Counted from the first letter of the stretch, positions 40,533-50,269 are shown. The stretch: DNA of 64,000 nt from Symbiodinium natans (GCA_905221605.1 CAJNDS010002599.1:1-64000); one strand, 5' to 3'. Notes: a model not told the origin generated them from the letters alone. Made by a program: numbers and translations.

Positions 40533-41650
40533 GGAGCTTCGAGTCTAGGATCTAGGGTTTAGGGTTTAGGGTTTAGGGCTACTTAGGTTCATGGTACTTA
40601 TTGTTAACCAATGATATCTGTACTTATAGCCCACTTATAAGCCCCTTAAGTGCCCCAATATGGTTGTAAGTACCGTGATAAGTACAGTTATAATTGGTTA
40701 AGTACCATGAACCTCCAAGTAGCTTCGGAATCCTTTTCCGGCTTCGCCGGAAATACGAAGCTCCGTGCTGCACTCTTAGACTCTTGCTAGGGTCCCCCCC
40801 CCCCCCGCCCCCCCCCCGAAGGCTCCGAAGGGATGCCTCACTCAGGAAATCTGCCTGATGCCAAGGGTGGGAAAAGGTTTTAGGGTGTAGTGTTTAAGGC
40901 TTTAAGGGTTCCAGGGTGTAGGGTTTAGGGCTTAGGAGGGTGAGGGGTCTGGGTTTTAGCAGGGTGGCTCACCCTCAAAGTTAGGGTTTAGGGTTTGGGG
41001 CTAGGGTTCAGGGCCTCCGAGTTTAGGGTTATCGGGTTTAGTGGTATTTAGGGCCATCAGCTCAGGCGATTGCGGCACCGAGGCGGGTACTCCTCTTCCA
41101 GTAGTCTGGGTTGCTTGTAGGGAGGTTAGGCTAGGGACCCAACACATGATAAAGCACAGTGGTTTAGGGATTCATGCATGCGTATCAGCAGCATACGTTT
41201 GATGCATATTGGTGGCACTCTTCTTTTAAGCAGTAGGCTGGTAGTTCACGGTAGTTCGATGGCTAGCTGCAGAGCGAGGCGTTTAGAGTTGAGCGTTTTT
41301 AGGATGCTTGCTGACCTACTTTAGTTTGTTTCAAGTTTCGTAGTTAATTGATTAATAATAATAAGAATAAGAAGAATAATAAGAAGGAATCCATGTTCAA
41401 GAAAGATACTGTGAGCCAGCCTTTTTTGAAGTCAAGCGCTCTCCGCCATTCCGTCCTGCTTCATTGAAAAGAGCTCACAGCAAGATCTCTGGACCAGTTC
41501 TTGGGCTGGTAATCTTGGGAGATGAATGCTCTCAAACCGAAAACCCTAAACCCTAAACCCTAAACCCCAACACCCTGAACCCTAAACCCCAAACCCTAAA
41601 CCCTAAACCCTCCACCCTAGAGAAAAACATCGCTAAAGCAACGAAGCCAG
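40533..41650 (+). other. Intron with family B, hairpin, G-type block
   Basis: G-type units (40555-40580), family B copy 5 (40580-40722), a two-tier hairpin (40721-40762), poly-C, degenerate G-type (40875-41060), unique sequence (41060-41530), C-type (41540-41612). Confidence 0.6.
40580..40722. mobile_element. Family B palindromic element, copy 5
   Basis: CTACTTAGGTTCATGGTACT pairs with AGTACCATGAACCTCCAAGT plus AG; 143 bp. Confidence 0.85.
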
Positions 41651-41701
41651 GTGCCGCCGGGCGCCACCTGCGTGCTGACCTGCTTTGGGGCAGGGGCCCT
41701 G
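41651..41701 (+). CDS. S5 exon (VPPGATCVLTC)
   Basis: Acceptor AGCCAG, frame VPPGATCVLTCFGAGAL, 17 codons, phase 0 both ends with a GC donor after CTG. P-P-G-x-x-C-x3-C matches S5. In order after the S4 exon at 40463. Confidence 0.8.
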
Positions 41702-42437
41702 GCATAGGGTTTAGGGTTTAGGGTTTAGGGTTTGAGTTTAGGGTTTAGGGTTTAGGGCCCCTGGCGAGAGAGGGTCTGGAAGGTTGAGAGTTCACATGGC
41801 TGATACGAACCCTAATGGGGTTACAATTAGGTTATAAGTACAGTTCTAAGTGGCTTACTAAGTACCATGAACCTCCAAATAGGGCTTACCGGGCTTGTAG
41901 GGCTTATTAGGCTTAGAGTGGGCTTGTAAGGCTGATAGGGTCAAGGGTTCAAATAGGGTTTCGGGGTTAGGGTTTAGAGCATTAAGAACCTAAGCGCTCC
42001 CAAGCCCTGAATCCTAGAGCACGTAAACCTGCCGTCAAGGTGTGGTGTGTGTGTGTGGGGCGGGGGGGGGGGGGGGGGAACGGGGAGGGCGGTGCTTTGA
42101 GATTCTTTGCGGAGCTGCGCATCATTTTGCTATCTTTGCCAGACTAGTATAAGATAAAGTCATGTCGCCTAACACCCTGACACCTTTGAGTTCTTGACGG
42201 CGCCTGAGGGGGTTCACGGAACTGTTGGCTAGGTAGGCCGCCAGGATATGACCAATTTCCTCTTAATTATTGGGCTTGAGAGGATCATATTTATGGGGGT
42301 TTACGATATTCCGTATTATCAGGGGATCCTGCTGTCTGGGGTCTATATTGGGGGGCCCCTTGCTATCGAAAACCCCCCATACTGTGCAATATTCTTCAGG
42401 GGGCATTGAGGGGCCAAGCGAATTGAGCTCGAGTGAG
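41702..42437 (+). other. Intron with families B and C
   Basis: G-type array (41705-41757) followed by a near copy of the exon end, a family B right half (41788-41881), unique sequence, poly-G (42056-42078), unique sequence, family C copy 1 (42295-42379). Confidence 0.6.
42295..42379. mobile_element. Family C inverted-repeat element, copy 1
   Basis: GGGGGTTTACGATA at the left and TATCGAAAACCCCCC at the right. The element ends about 20 bases before a TTCTTCAG acceptor. Confidence 0.7.
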
Positions 42438-42473
42438 GACTATCTCGGCAACACGACGGTCTCCTGCTCTCAG
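42438..42473 (+). CDS. S5 end / S6 exon (DYLGNTTVSC)
   Basis: Frame DYLGNTTVSCSQ, 12 codons, phase 0 both ends using acceptor GTGAG and a GC donor after CTCTCAG. It joins 43018 to give S-C-S-Q-T-N-I-D-P-N, the S6 motif. An acceptor at 42399 and a donor at 42504 would give a longer exon, also open. Confidence 0.7.
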
Positions 42474-43017
42474 GCCAGCGGCTGTTCTGCAGTGCAAAGA
42501 AGGGTTTAGGGTTTAGGGTTCGGGGTTTAGGGTTTAGGGTTTAGGGCTAGGGTTTAGGGTTCAGGGTCACGCAAGCCCCGGGGGTTTCGCAGGCAGGGAG
42601 CCCTTGAAACTCCCGAAACCTCGAGTGCCCGAACTGCGAATGGAGGTTTACGAAAATAAAGGGTTTAGGGTTTAGGGTTTTGGGGTTTGGGTTTAGGGAG
42701 CAGGGTTCCCTTATAATAAGGACCCACAAGAAGGTACCCTTATTTTCGGACCACCCCCAAATCCCCCCAGCTTCCCTCTCGCTCTCGGATCTCGGGACGC
42801 GCCAAAGAGGATCTTGTTACAGGGAGTATCTTCAGAGGGCTCTGCAGGCCACCATAAACCCTAAACCCTAAACCCTGAGCCCTACAAGCCCTTAACCGCC
42901 CAGGCCCCCCAAGAAGCCCCGAATGTCTAAGTCCTAAATCCTAAACCCCAAGAAGCACAAAACCCTTAAGTCCCAGCCCCGAACTAAGCCCCAAGAATTC
43001 TCTAAATATCTGGCCAG
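42474..43017 (+). other. Intron with G-type array in family C
   Basis: G-type array (42501-42560), unique sequence, family C copy with G-type units inside (42641-42759), unique sequence, C-type traces (42855-43000). Confidence 0.6.
42641..42759. mobile_element. Family C element carrying G-type repeat
   Basis: GGAGGTTTACGAAAATAA at the left and TTATTTTCGGACCACCCCC at the right, with about 35 bp of G-type repeat inside the left part. Confidence 0.6.
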
Positions 43018-43064
43018 ACGAACATCGACCCCAACGGCCTGGCTATTCCGCAGGCCAGATGGGA
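43018..43064 (+). CDS. S6 exon (TNIDPNGLAIP)
   Basis: Acceptor TGGCCAG, frame TNIDPNGLAIPQARW. It matches T-N-T-D-P-N of 36198. Donor GGGA|GTATAG, or a GC donor after CCGCAG. Confidence 0.8.
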
Positions 43065-44424
43065 GTATAGGGTTTGGGTTTTCGGGTTTAGGGTCTCTCA
43101 GGCTTTAGGGTTTAGTAGCGCTTCGGGCTTAGGGTAGGTTAGGGTTTAGGGTTTAGGCTTGAGGGTTCAGAGCTTAGGATAGTTTAGGGTTCAGGATTTA
43201 GGCTTTGGGGTTCAGGGCTTAGGGTAGCTTAGGGGTTGGGTTTTCAATCAGGCGAGACACAGGATGTCATGGAATGAGACTGCAGCGTCGCCTAAGCCCT
43301 AACTGTTTCAGTTTAGGGTTTGAGAGTTTAGGGGTTTAAGTCAAAGGGTTCAGGGGTTTAAAGGACTCAGCGGATTTAGGAGGTTTAGGGGGCGTTCGGG
43401 AGTTTAAGGGTTTAGGGTTCAGGGTTTAGTAAACCCTAAACCCCAAACCCTAAACCCTAAACCATAAACCCTAAACTCTAAACTTTAGGGCCTTTCTGTT
43501 GCTGTTCTTGGGATAGGACCCTCCCCAACAAACGGTTTGAGCACGAGATTCCTCCACAGCCCAAACTCTAGTCCCAGACCCTAAAGCCCAAGCAGCTTAG
43601 GGTCTAGGGTTTAGGGTTAGGGTTTAGGGTTGAGGGTTTAGGGTTTAGGGTTTAGGGTTTGGAGTTTAGGGTTTAGGGTTTAGGGTTTAGGGTTTAGGGT
43701 TCAGCATCTCAAGTCCAAGCATTCACTAGTCAAGAAATTTCTCCAGAAAAATACCCACCCGCCCAAAAGCATCCCACAACATTAAGAAAATATTTCACTT
43801 ATGGAACGACCTTGCTCAGTAAAAAAATCTGACCTTGCCCAGTAAAAAATGACCTTGCCCAGAAAAAATGACCTTGCCCAGTAAAAAATCACCTTGCCCA
43901 GTAAAAAAATGACCTTGCCCAGTAAAAAATGACCTTGCCCAGTAAAAAATGACCTTGCCCAGTAAAAAAATGACCTTGCCCAGCAAAAAGATGACCTTGC
44001 CCAGTAAAAAAACAACCTTGCCCAATAAAACATGACCTTGCCCAGTAAAAAAACATGACCTTGCCCAGTAGAAAAATAACCTTGCCCAGTAAAAAAATGA
44101 CCTTGCCCAGTAAAAAGATGACCTTGCCCAGTAAAAAGATGACCATGGGCAAGGTCATTTTTTTACTGGGCAAGGTCATTTTTTACTGGGCAAGGTCGTT
44201 TTTTTTGGACGAAACGACCTTGCCCAGCAAAAAGATGACCTTGCCCAGTAAAAAATGACCTTGCCCAGTAAAAAATTGACTTTGCCCAGTAACTCCTTAA
44301 CATTTAAATTATATATGAAAGAGAGGTTTAGGGTTTAGGGGTTAGGGTTTAGGGTTTAGGGTTTAGGGCAACCCCACGCCCTATGAACCCTCAGATCCGC
44401 AACCCGAAGCCCCACACCACGCAG
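43065..44424 (+). other. Intron with 20-bp tandem repeat
   Basis: Degenerate G-type (43070-43240), unique sequence, a G-type to C-type palindromic junction (43408-43488), G-type (43600-43702), the 20-bp tandem repeat (43808-44292), G-type (44320-44370). Confidence 0.65.
43808..44292. repeat. 20-bp tandem repeat with an inverted block
   Basis: About 21 direct units of TGACCTTGCCCAGTAAAAAA, 19-22 bp each, with three inverted units (about 44146-44205) embedded, so this part can form a long hairpin. Units differ mainly in A-run length. It produces low-complexity frames on both strands (LLGKVIF, YWARSFF) that I do not treat as proteins. Confidence 0.9.
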
Positions 44425-44490
44425 GACTTCCAGTGCGAATGCCCAGATCCCGTCAGCCCGCCAGTCGGCTACATGAGGACTTTAGGGGGG
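44425..44490 (+). CDS. S1 exon (CECPDPVSPPVGYMR)
   Basis: Acceptor CCACGCAG, frame DFQCECPDPVSPPVGYMRT, the clearest S1 example. It stays open into the G-type array; the donor may be GGGG|GTTTAG. Confidence 0.85.
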
Positions 44491-45167
44491 GTTTAGGGTT
44501 CAGGGTTTAGGGTTTAGGGTTTAGGGATTTTAGGGTTTGGGGAGTTTAGGGTTTAGGGTTTAGGGAATTTAGGGTTGAGGGACTGTAGGGTTTGGGGTTT
44601 GGGGTTTGTATTGGGGTTCAGGGTTATCTCAACCCCAATGCGGGGCTCTACCAGGCGTTGCAAAACTTTTGACGAGGGAGCATATTAAACCTCGAAGTCC
44701 TCAAGCGCGGGGGGTCCTGACTCCTGCACCCTTTAACTTAACCTTAAATGGGAGTTTACGAAATACGAGCCCCTTCATATAGAGCCCCAAATAGTAGGAT
44801 TCCTTTATAGTAAGGACCCCAGCAAGGTGCCCTATGTTACCCTAGATGTACCCTAACCACCCCAAAATGCTCGAAAAACCCTGAACCACCCAAAAAACCA
44901 CCCCAAATGCCCTAACATGCTCTGACATGCCCTGAAGTGACCTAAAGCCATCAGCGCAGCACAACGAGCCCAATACCCCTTGAATAAGGAAAATATTCCT
45001 TAAGCCGTATTAAGGATCCCTATACAATTTGAGGTATACTCCTTAATTAAGGAAACCTAAACCCTAAACCCTAAACCCTAACCCTAAACCCTAAACCCTA
45101 AACCCTAAACCCTAAACCCCAAACCCTAAACCCAAAACCCTAAACCCTAAACCCTCTTCACCTAAAG
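44491..45167 (+). other. Intron with elements and C-type array
   Basis: G-type (44491-44630), unique sequence, a family C left end with AATAGTAGGATTCC core (44750-44840), ACCCCAAATGCCC-like degenerate repeats, CCTTAATTAAGG element sequence (44965-45052), C-type array (45055-45155). Confidence 0.55.
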
Positions 45168-45247
45168 CTCCCCGGGAGGACGGGCACCGGCTGGAGGTGC
45201 ACCGACGCGCAGCTTGGGCTTAGCACCGGGCGCATGAAGCCCTATCG
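45168..45247 (+). CDS. S2 exon (TGWRCTDAQLG)
   Basis: After CCTAAAG, frame LPGRTGTGWRCTDAQLGLST. W-x-C matches S2, with G-Y replaced. In order after S1. Right boundary not resolved. Confidence 0.6.
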
Positions 45248-45735
45248 CGCCCCAAGCCAATGCCATCTGAATCAGGGTTTAGGGTTTTGGGTTTAGGGTT
45301 GAGGGTTTTGGGTTTAGGGTTTAGGGGTTTAGGGGTTTAGGGGTTTAGGGGTTTAGGGGTTTAGGGGTTTAGGGGTTTAGGGGTTTAGGGGTTTAGGGGT
45401 TTAGGGGTTTAGGGGTTTAGGGTTTAGGGTTTCCCTAACACCCTACGCGCTGAGAAATCCCTCAAACACGAAAGACCTAAAACCTGACAACCCCCCCCCC
45501 CCCCCCCCCAAGGTCCCTGAAACTTCACCTCCCAACATCCTAAAACCCCCTCGACTTCCCAAACTCTTAACCTTAAGCCCCAGGCCCCTCAACTCCCAAA
45601 ACCCCTATAATCAGCCTCTAATGCCCCTAAGCTCTAAACCTCGTCGCCTCGAAACTGCATCTCCAAACCCTATAAACCCTGAACCCTAAACCCGAAGCCC
45701 TAACTCCTACATCCCAAACCCTACGCCCCTGCCAG
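45248..45735 (+). other. Intron with GGGGTTTA array
   Basis: 8-bp GGGGTTTA array (45325-45422), poly-C (45490-45509), degenerate C-type to 45720. Confidence 0.65.
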
Positions 45736-45785
45736 CGGGAGTGCATGGGATGCAAGCTCGATGGCCAATCTCCTTGGCTATAAAG
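45736..45785 (+). CDS. Possible S3 exon
   Basis: Acceptor CTGCCAG, frame GSAWDASSMANLLGYK, donor TAAAG|GTCAGC in phase 1. The L-L-G end fits S3; another frame (RECMGCKLDGQ) meets a TAA before the donor. Confidence 0.45.
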
Positions 45786-45955
45786 GTCAGCAGCCGGAGG
45801 CATGAGAAAGAGCCAGAGTGGCCCTAAACCCTAAACCCTAAACCCTAAACCCTAAACCCTAAACCCTAAACCCTAAACCCTAAACCCTAAACCCTAAACC
45901 CTGAACCCTAAACCCTAAACCCTCCCAAGCGGAGCATGTGCTGACGTCTTCACAG

Positions 45956-45996
45956 TGGAGTGGCGGCTCACTAGTGGCGCCTTGTCACAGCCCCTT
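45956..45996 (+). CDS. S4 exon (SLVAPC)
   Basis: Acceptor GTCTTCACAG, frame WSGGSLVAPCHSPL, donor CCTT|GTAGGG. It fits G-x-x-x-L-x-P-C-x-x-P of S4 with the first cysteine changed. C-type array before it (45822-45922). Confidence 0.6.
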
Positions 45997-46697
45997 GTAG
46001 GGACTGGGCTCCGATGAGGCCGAAAAAAACCCACCCAAAAAGTACTCCTCAACCCTAGAGAGCCCTCAACCTCAGAGAGCCCTCAACCCTAAAACGCTTA
46101 ACCCTAAAAACCCTCAACCCCCCCCCCCCCTAGAGCCTTCAACCCTAAAGGCAGCCGAATGAATAGCATCAGGCCAAAGCAACCCCTCGACCCCATAGGT
46201 TCGGGTTTAGGGTTTGGGGCTTCGAGCATGGAATTAACCCTAAACCCTAAACCCTAAACACCCTAAACCCTAAACCCTAAACCCCAAACCCCTCAACCCC
46301 TCAACCCTAAACCCATAAACCCCATAAAGTCCAAGCCCTCTGCAACCTCTCAGGGCCCGCCTTACTTACAGTTTAGGGTTTAGGGTTTAGGGCTTAGGGT
46401 TTAGGGTTTAGGGTTTGGGGTTTGGGGTTTAGGGCTTAGGGTTTAGGGTTTAGGGGCGTCCCTAAGGCTGTAGCAAGCTGGCAAAAAAAGAGGGGGTCCC
46501 TCAGGTTTGTGAAGTGTTCTGGGCCTAGATTCTCCGCAGGAGGGAAGCGGGTCGGGTCAGGGTAGTTTAGGGTTTAGGGTTTAGGGTTCAGGGTTCAGGG
46601 TTTAGGGTTTACGGTTGAGGGTTTAGGGTTTAGGTTTTAGGGTTTAAGGTCTAGGGTCAAGGGTTTAGGGCGGAGAGTCCGAATTTGGGGCAGTCAG
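45997..46697 (+). other. Intron with C-type and G-type blocks
   Basis: Degenerate C-type (46040-46330), poly-C (46121-46130), then G-type arrays (46370-46458, 46560-46675) with unique sequence between. Order here is C then G, the reverse of most introns. Confidence 0.5.
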
Positions 46698-46744
46698 AGG
46701 GGCCCCCTCCCTGAGAGCTTGTGCTCTGGCACGGCCACCACCGG
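46698..46744 (+). CDS. Possible S5-like exon (LPESLCSGT)
   Basis: Acceptor GCAGTCAG, frame RGPLPESLCSGTATT, donor CCGG|GTTTAG. L-P-x-x-x-C is reminiscent of S5. Confidence 0.4.
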
Positions 46745-46867
46745 GTTTAGGGTTTAGGGTTTGGGTTTTTTTGGGGTTTAGGGTTTAGGGGCTTCGGCTT
46801 TCCCTACACACCTCTACACCCCCTAAACCCTAAACCCCTATAGACCCTAAACCCTAAACCTTGTAAG

Positions 46868-46938
46868 ATTTTCGCCGTCGACGGCAGCTTGAGGGCTAGT
46901 CCGGAATTGCTCAAAGGCTGCTTCAGTCCGCTTTGCTC
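46868..46938 (+). CDS. Possible cysteine-bearing exon
   Basis: After TTGTAAG, frame DGSLRASPELLKGCFSPLCS, running into a C-type array. Segment type unknown, boundaries weak. Confidence 0.3.
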
Positions 46939-47060
46939 CCTAAACCCTAAACCCTAAACCCTAAACCCTAAACCCTAAACCCTAAACCCTAAACCCTAAA
47001 CCCTAAACCCTAAACCCTAAACCCCAAACCCCAAACCCCAAACCCCAAACCCCAAACCCC
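46939..47060. repeat. C-type array with CCCCAAA tail
   Basis: Perfect CCCTAAA units followed by a homogenised CCCCAAA block. Confidence 0.85.
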
Positions 47061-47171
47061 ATTCCGGTGCGGTTCTGTGCGCTGCCCAAGGTATATCGGC
47101 GTTGTCTCCCACACGTGCAGCACACGCTCCGCAAGGGCCTCATCTACTCCCTGACCCTCCGGGTGGAATTC
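47061..47171 (+). CDS. Possible exon next to a family C element
   Basis: Open frame including RFCALPKVYRRCLPHVQHTL, ending at the family C element (47172). An internal CCCAAG could be an acceptor or, as AAG|GTATAT, a donor. Segment not recognised. Confidence 0.4.
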
Positions 47172-47239
47172 TGGGGGTTTACGATAATAAGGGACCCGAA
47201 TCAAAGGTACCCCCCCCCCCCCCATATGGTAAACCCCCA
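47172..47239. mobile_element. Family C inverted-repeat element, copy 2
   Basis: TGGGGGTTTACGATAATAAG at the left, ATATGGTAAACCCCCA at the right; 68 bp, the shortest copy, with a C homopolymer inside. Confidence 0.75.
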
Positions 47240-48013
47240 TTCTGATTCTGGGGCTTGCTTATTTTCTACGAGTTTTCGAGTTTTTAGAGGCAATCCTCAA
47301 CCCCAAACCCTGCCCTAAATTTCGCGCCTTAAACCAAAGTCCGCAACCTAGGCCCCAAACCCTAAAAGCAAAGCCCTAAACCAGCAAGGGCTGAGGCGTA
47401 TATAGGGGTTTAGGGGTTAGGGGTTTACGTGTTTGGGCTTTCGGCCTAAAACCCAAAACCCTAAACCCTAAACCCAAAACCCTAAACCCTAAACCCGAAA
47501 CCCCCACGCTTTGCGGCTTAGGGTTTAGGGTTTAGGGTTTAGGGTTTAGGGTTTAGGGCATCCTATGCCCGAAGACTTCGCCCTTAACCTTAGCCCTAAA
47601 ACCCCCTATCCGAATCTGGAGAAGATGAAGTCGTGGACGCATCACATGCAGCAGTAGCCCAGGGCTTGGGAGCCCTGATGGGTTGGGGTCAGGAGTCGTC
47701 CCGACCCACTTTAGGGTTTAGGGTTTAGGGTTTAGGGGTTTATGAGGGTTTAGGCCAAAAAGTCCCCTTGCGAATTTAGAACACTGAGGGTAGAGGGAAG
47801 CGGCTGCAAGTAGGTCCCTAAACCTTAAACCCTAAACCCTAAACCCTACACCCTACACCCTAAACCCTAAACCCTAAACCCTAAACGCTAAACCCTAAAC
47901 CCTAAACCCTAAACCCTAAACCCTAAACCCTAAACCCTAAACCCTAAACCCTAAACCCTAAACCCCAATGTAGAGAACCCACCCACATGTTTTTTTACAA
48001 GCTTCCTTCCCAG
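47240..48013 (+). other. Intron with G- and C-type arrays
   Basis: Unique sequence, C-type (47440-47505), G-type (47517-47562, 47708-47755), unique sequence, C-type array (47818-47966), then TTCCTTCCCAG. Confidence 0.6.
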
Positions 48014-48078
48014 GACTGCACCCTGGATGTGCACCTCACGGGCTGCGAGGAGCTCATGCCTTGCGAGGCGCCCTACGC
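48014..48078 (+). CDS. S3/S4 exon (LTGCEELMPCEAPY)
   Basis: Acceptor CTTCCCAG, frame DCTLDVHLTGCEELMPCEAP, phase 0 entry. The clearest S3/S4 junction in one exon. GC donor after GAG (48067) possible. C-type arrays lie on both sides. Confidence 0.85.
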
Positions 48079-48771
48079 CCTAAACCCTAAACCCTAAACC
48101 CTAAACCCTAAACCCTAAACCCTAAACCCTAAACCCTAAACCCTAAACCCTAAACCCTAAACCCTAAACCCTAGACCCTAGACCCTAGACCCTAGATCCT
48201 ATAGACCCTAGACCCTACTCATAGTCAGGTACTCCAGGGGATTGCTCAAAAGTATGGGCCTTAAGAGATTTCTCCACTAGAGTTTGGGAAAGGTCAATCG
48301 GAACACCACTTGACGTGAGGGGTTAGGGGCGAGGGCTGGACAAGCGCATGTCGGGTTTCAGGGTTTTGGGACTTAGGGTTTTGAGTTCTACGCGCAAATG
48401 CATTCGAGAGCCATCCCTGGAAACCACCACTCCAGACTGCACTGCGTGCATTTGTTGTAGGCTACGTAAGTTATGTAAGCGTTTCAAGTGCCTGACAGTC
48501 CCCGAAGTACCAGCCACCTCCCGCCTACTATTTCCCAGATCTTCCAAAACCCCGATAATGATCCTTAGTATGAAGTAGGGTATATTCCTTAATTAAGGGG
48601 TTTTGGAAGATCTGGGTACTATCACCAACGCCCCAGACCCAAGTACCTGAACGTTGACCAGAACCCTCTCGGCCTCAGGGCTAGACTTACGATAACCCCA
48701 AACCCTAAAGCCTAAACCCTAAACCCTAAAGAGGGACCCTGACATAGCGGATCCTTATCAGCCCTCCCATG

Positions 48772-48802
<31 letters not shown>

Positions 48803-48962
48803 AAAAAAAAAGAGACCCCATGTCTCAAGAACCCCCGACAGTGCTTACGGATAATCGGGTTTAGGGTTTAGGGCTTGACATTCCTGTGGCGAGTCGTGAT
48901 CAGTGGAGTTTTTTCATGTTCGGCCCTGATCTAGAATGACAGATGACTCCTTTCTCCCCCAG
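48079..48962 (+). other. Intron with C-type array and perfect hairpin
   Basis: C-type array ending in CCCTAGA units (48079-48215), unique sequence with a short open frame, a perfect 20-bp inverted repeat (48534-48616), a possible island at 48637-48679 (KYLNVDQNPLGL), a family E fragment (48732-48770), poly-C/poly-A (48776-48811), unique sequence ending CTCCCCCAG. Confidence 0.6.
48534..48616. mobile_element. Perfect inverted-repeat element
   Basis: CCCAGATCTTCCAAAACCCC and its exact reverse complement enclose about 43 bp containing ATTCCTTAATTAAGG, the same core as the element at 23382. Confidence 0.8.
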
Positions 48963-49079
48963 AAAAAAGGGGGCCTTGTTGCGCAAGCCGCGCAACTCCG
49001 GCGCCTGCCAGGGACTGGAGAGCACGTGCCTCTATGATGCCTCGAACTGCACAGGAGTTATGCAGCGCACCCAGCTTGA
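48963..49079 (+). CDS. S4/S5 exon (STCLYDASNCTG)
   Basis: Acceptor TCTCCCCCAG, phase 1. Frame RNSGACQGLESTCLYDASNC then TGVMQRTQL. Corresponds to the exon at 23313. The donor could be ACAG|GA (GA), GGA|GTTATG, or the end shown. Confidence 0.8.
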
Positions 49080-49735
49080 CCCAAAAGCCCAAAACCCCAA
49101 TTCCTAAACCGAGGCCCTGAACCCTCAACCCTAACCCTGAACCCCCCCTCAACCCTAAACCCTAAACCCAAACGGACTAGCTTAAACAGCTACCCATGGA
49201 GGGTTATGCTCTTGAGCGACCAAAGCTCCGGCCTACACACTACACCCTACACACCTGTATGCATTACATTCCTAACCCTGGTAGGGTAAACCCTGAACCC
49301 TACACTCTACACTAAACCCTAAACCCCTCAACCCCATACCGTACACCCCTACACTCCTAAACCCTCATTCATCCTAAGCCCTAAACCCTCATTCATCCTA
49401 AACCCTAAGCCCCTAAACCCCTGAGTCCTAAACCCTCACTCATCCTTAAACCCTCACTCATCCTCAACCCGAAATCCCTAAACCCCTAACCCCCAAACCC
49501 TAAAATTACAAATGGACCCCAACCGGACCTAGCAGCCCCTAAAATTTCTGAAGGCCCCCAAAACGCCTTAGTTTCAAAACTTAGCCGAGCGTCTCGTGCT
49601 GGCAGATCTTCAAGTTTGGCCCTAAACCTTAAACGGTATAAGCCGATAAATAAACAAAAACAAATAGAAATATACATAAATAGATAAATTTCAAATACAT
49701 AATCTTATATATATATATATATATATACGTATATG

Positions 49736-49769
<34 letters not shown>

Positions 49770-50192
49770 TGTATGTATGTATGTATGTATGTATGTATGT
49801 ATGTATGTATGTATGTATGTATTTGTATATAGTATGTGTGTCTCTTGTGTTTTGAGATTTTTTACCCCCCTCCAAACCGCCCCCCCCCTAGGTTCCCCCC
49901 TTAAAATAAACTTAATTCTCCTTAATTCTGGGGAACTTAGGGCGGGCAGTATAGAGGGGGAACCCATGAATTTTGGGGTTAGGATTTAGGGTTTATCAGG
50001 TTTAAGTAGCTTAATTCTGGGGAACCTAGGGGCGGGAGGGGCAGTATGGAGGGGGGTAGTAGGGGAACCCATGAGTTTAGGGCTTAGGATTTAGGGTCTA
50101 GCGTTTAGGTTTAAGGGTTTAAGGTTTAGGGTTTAAGAGTTTAGGGCTTAGGATGTAGGGTCTAACGTTTTGGGTTTAGAGTTTCTGCCCAG
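49080..50192 (+). other. Intron with GTAT microsatellite
   Basis: C-type repeat (49090-49170) and decayed C-type (49260-49500), unique sequence, TA and GTAT microsatellites (49706-49830), a duplicated CTTAATTCTGGGGAAC element (49912 and 50010), decayed G-type repeat. Confidence 0.6.
49738..49822. repeat. (GTAT)n microsatellite
   Basis: About 20 perfect ATGT units preceded by a TA run. Confidence 0.95.
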
Positions 50193-50269
50193 GCCCGGGG
50201 AGACGTGCGACATCTTCTGCGAGAGCCCATACGTCGGGACCATGCTGGCTGCCTGCGTATCGGCTCAGG
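50193..50269 (+). CDS. S5 exon (PGETCDIFCESPYVG)
   Basis: Acceptor CTGCCCAG, frame PGETCDIFCESPYVGTMLAA then CV. Ends CTCAGG|GTTCTA, or earlier at TAC|GTCGGG. G-type on both sides. Confidence 0.85.

Noticed and set aside
43782-44258. Long open frames on both strands with LLGKVIF / YWARSFF repeats
   Set aside because: Produced by the 20-bp tandem repeat in several registers at once; no unique sequence, no start context.
49629-49989. Frames of repeated Tyr-Ile-His-Thr or Met-Tyr-Val-Cys
   Set aside because: Translation of the GTAT microsatellite.
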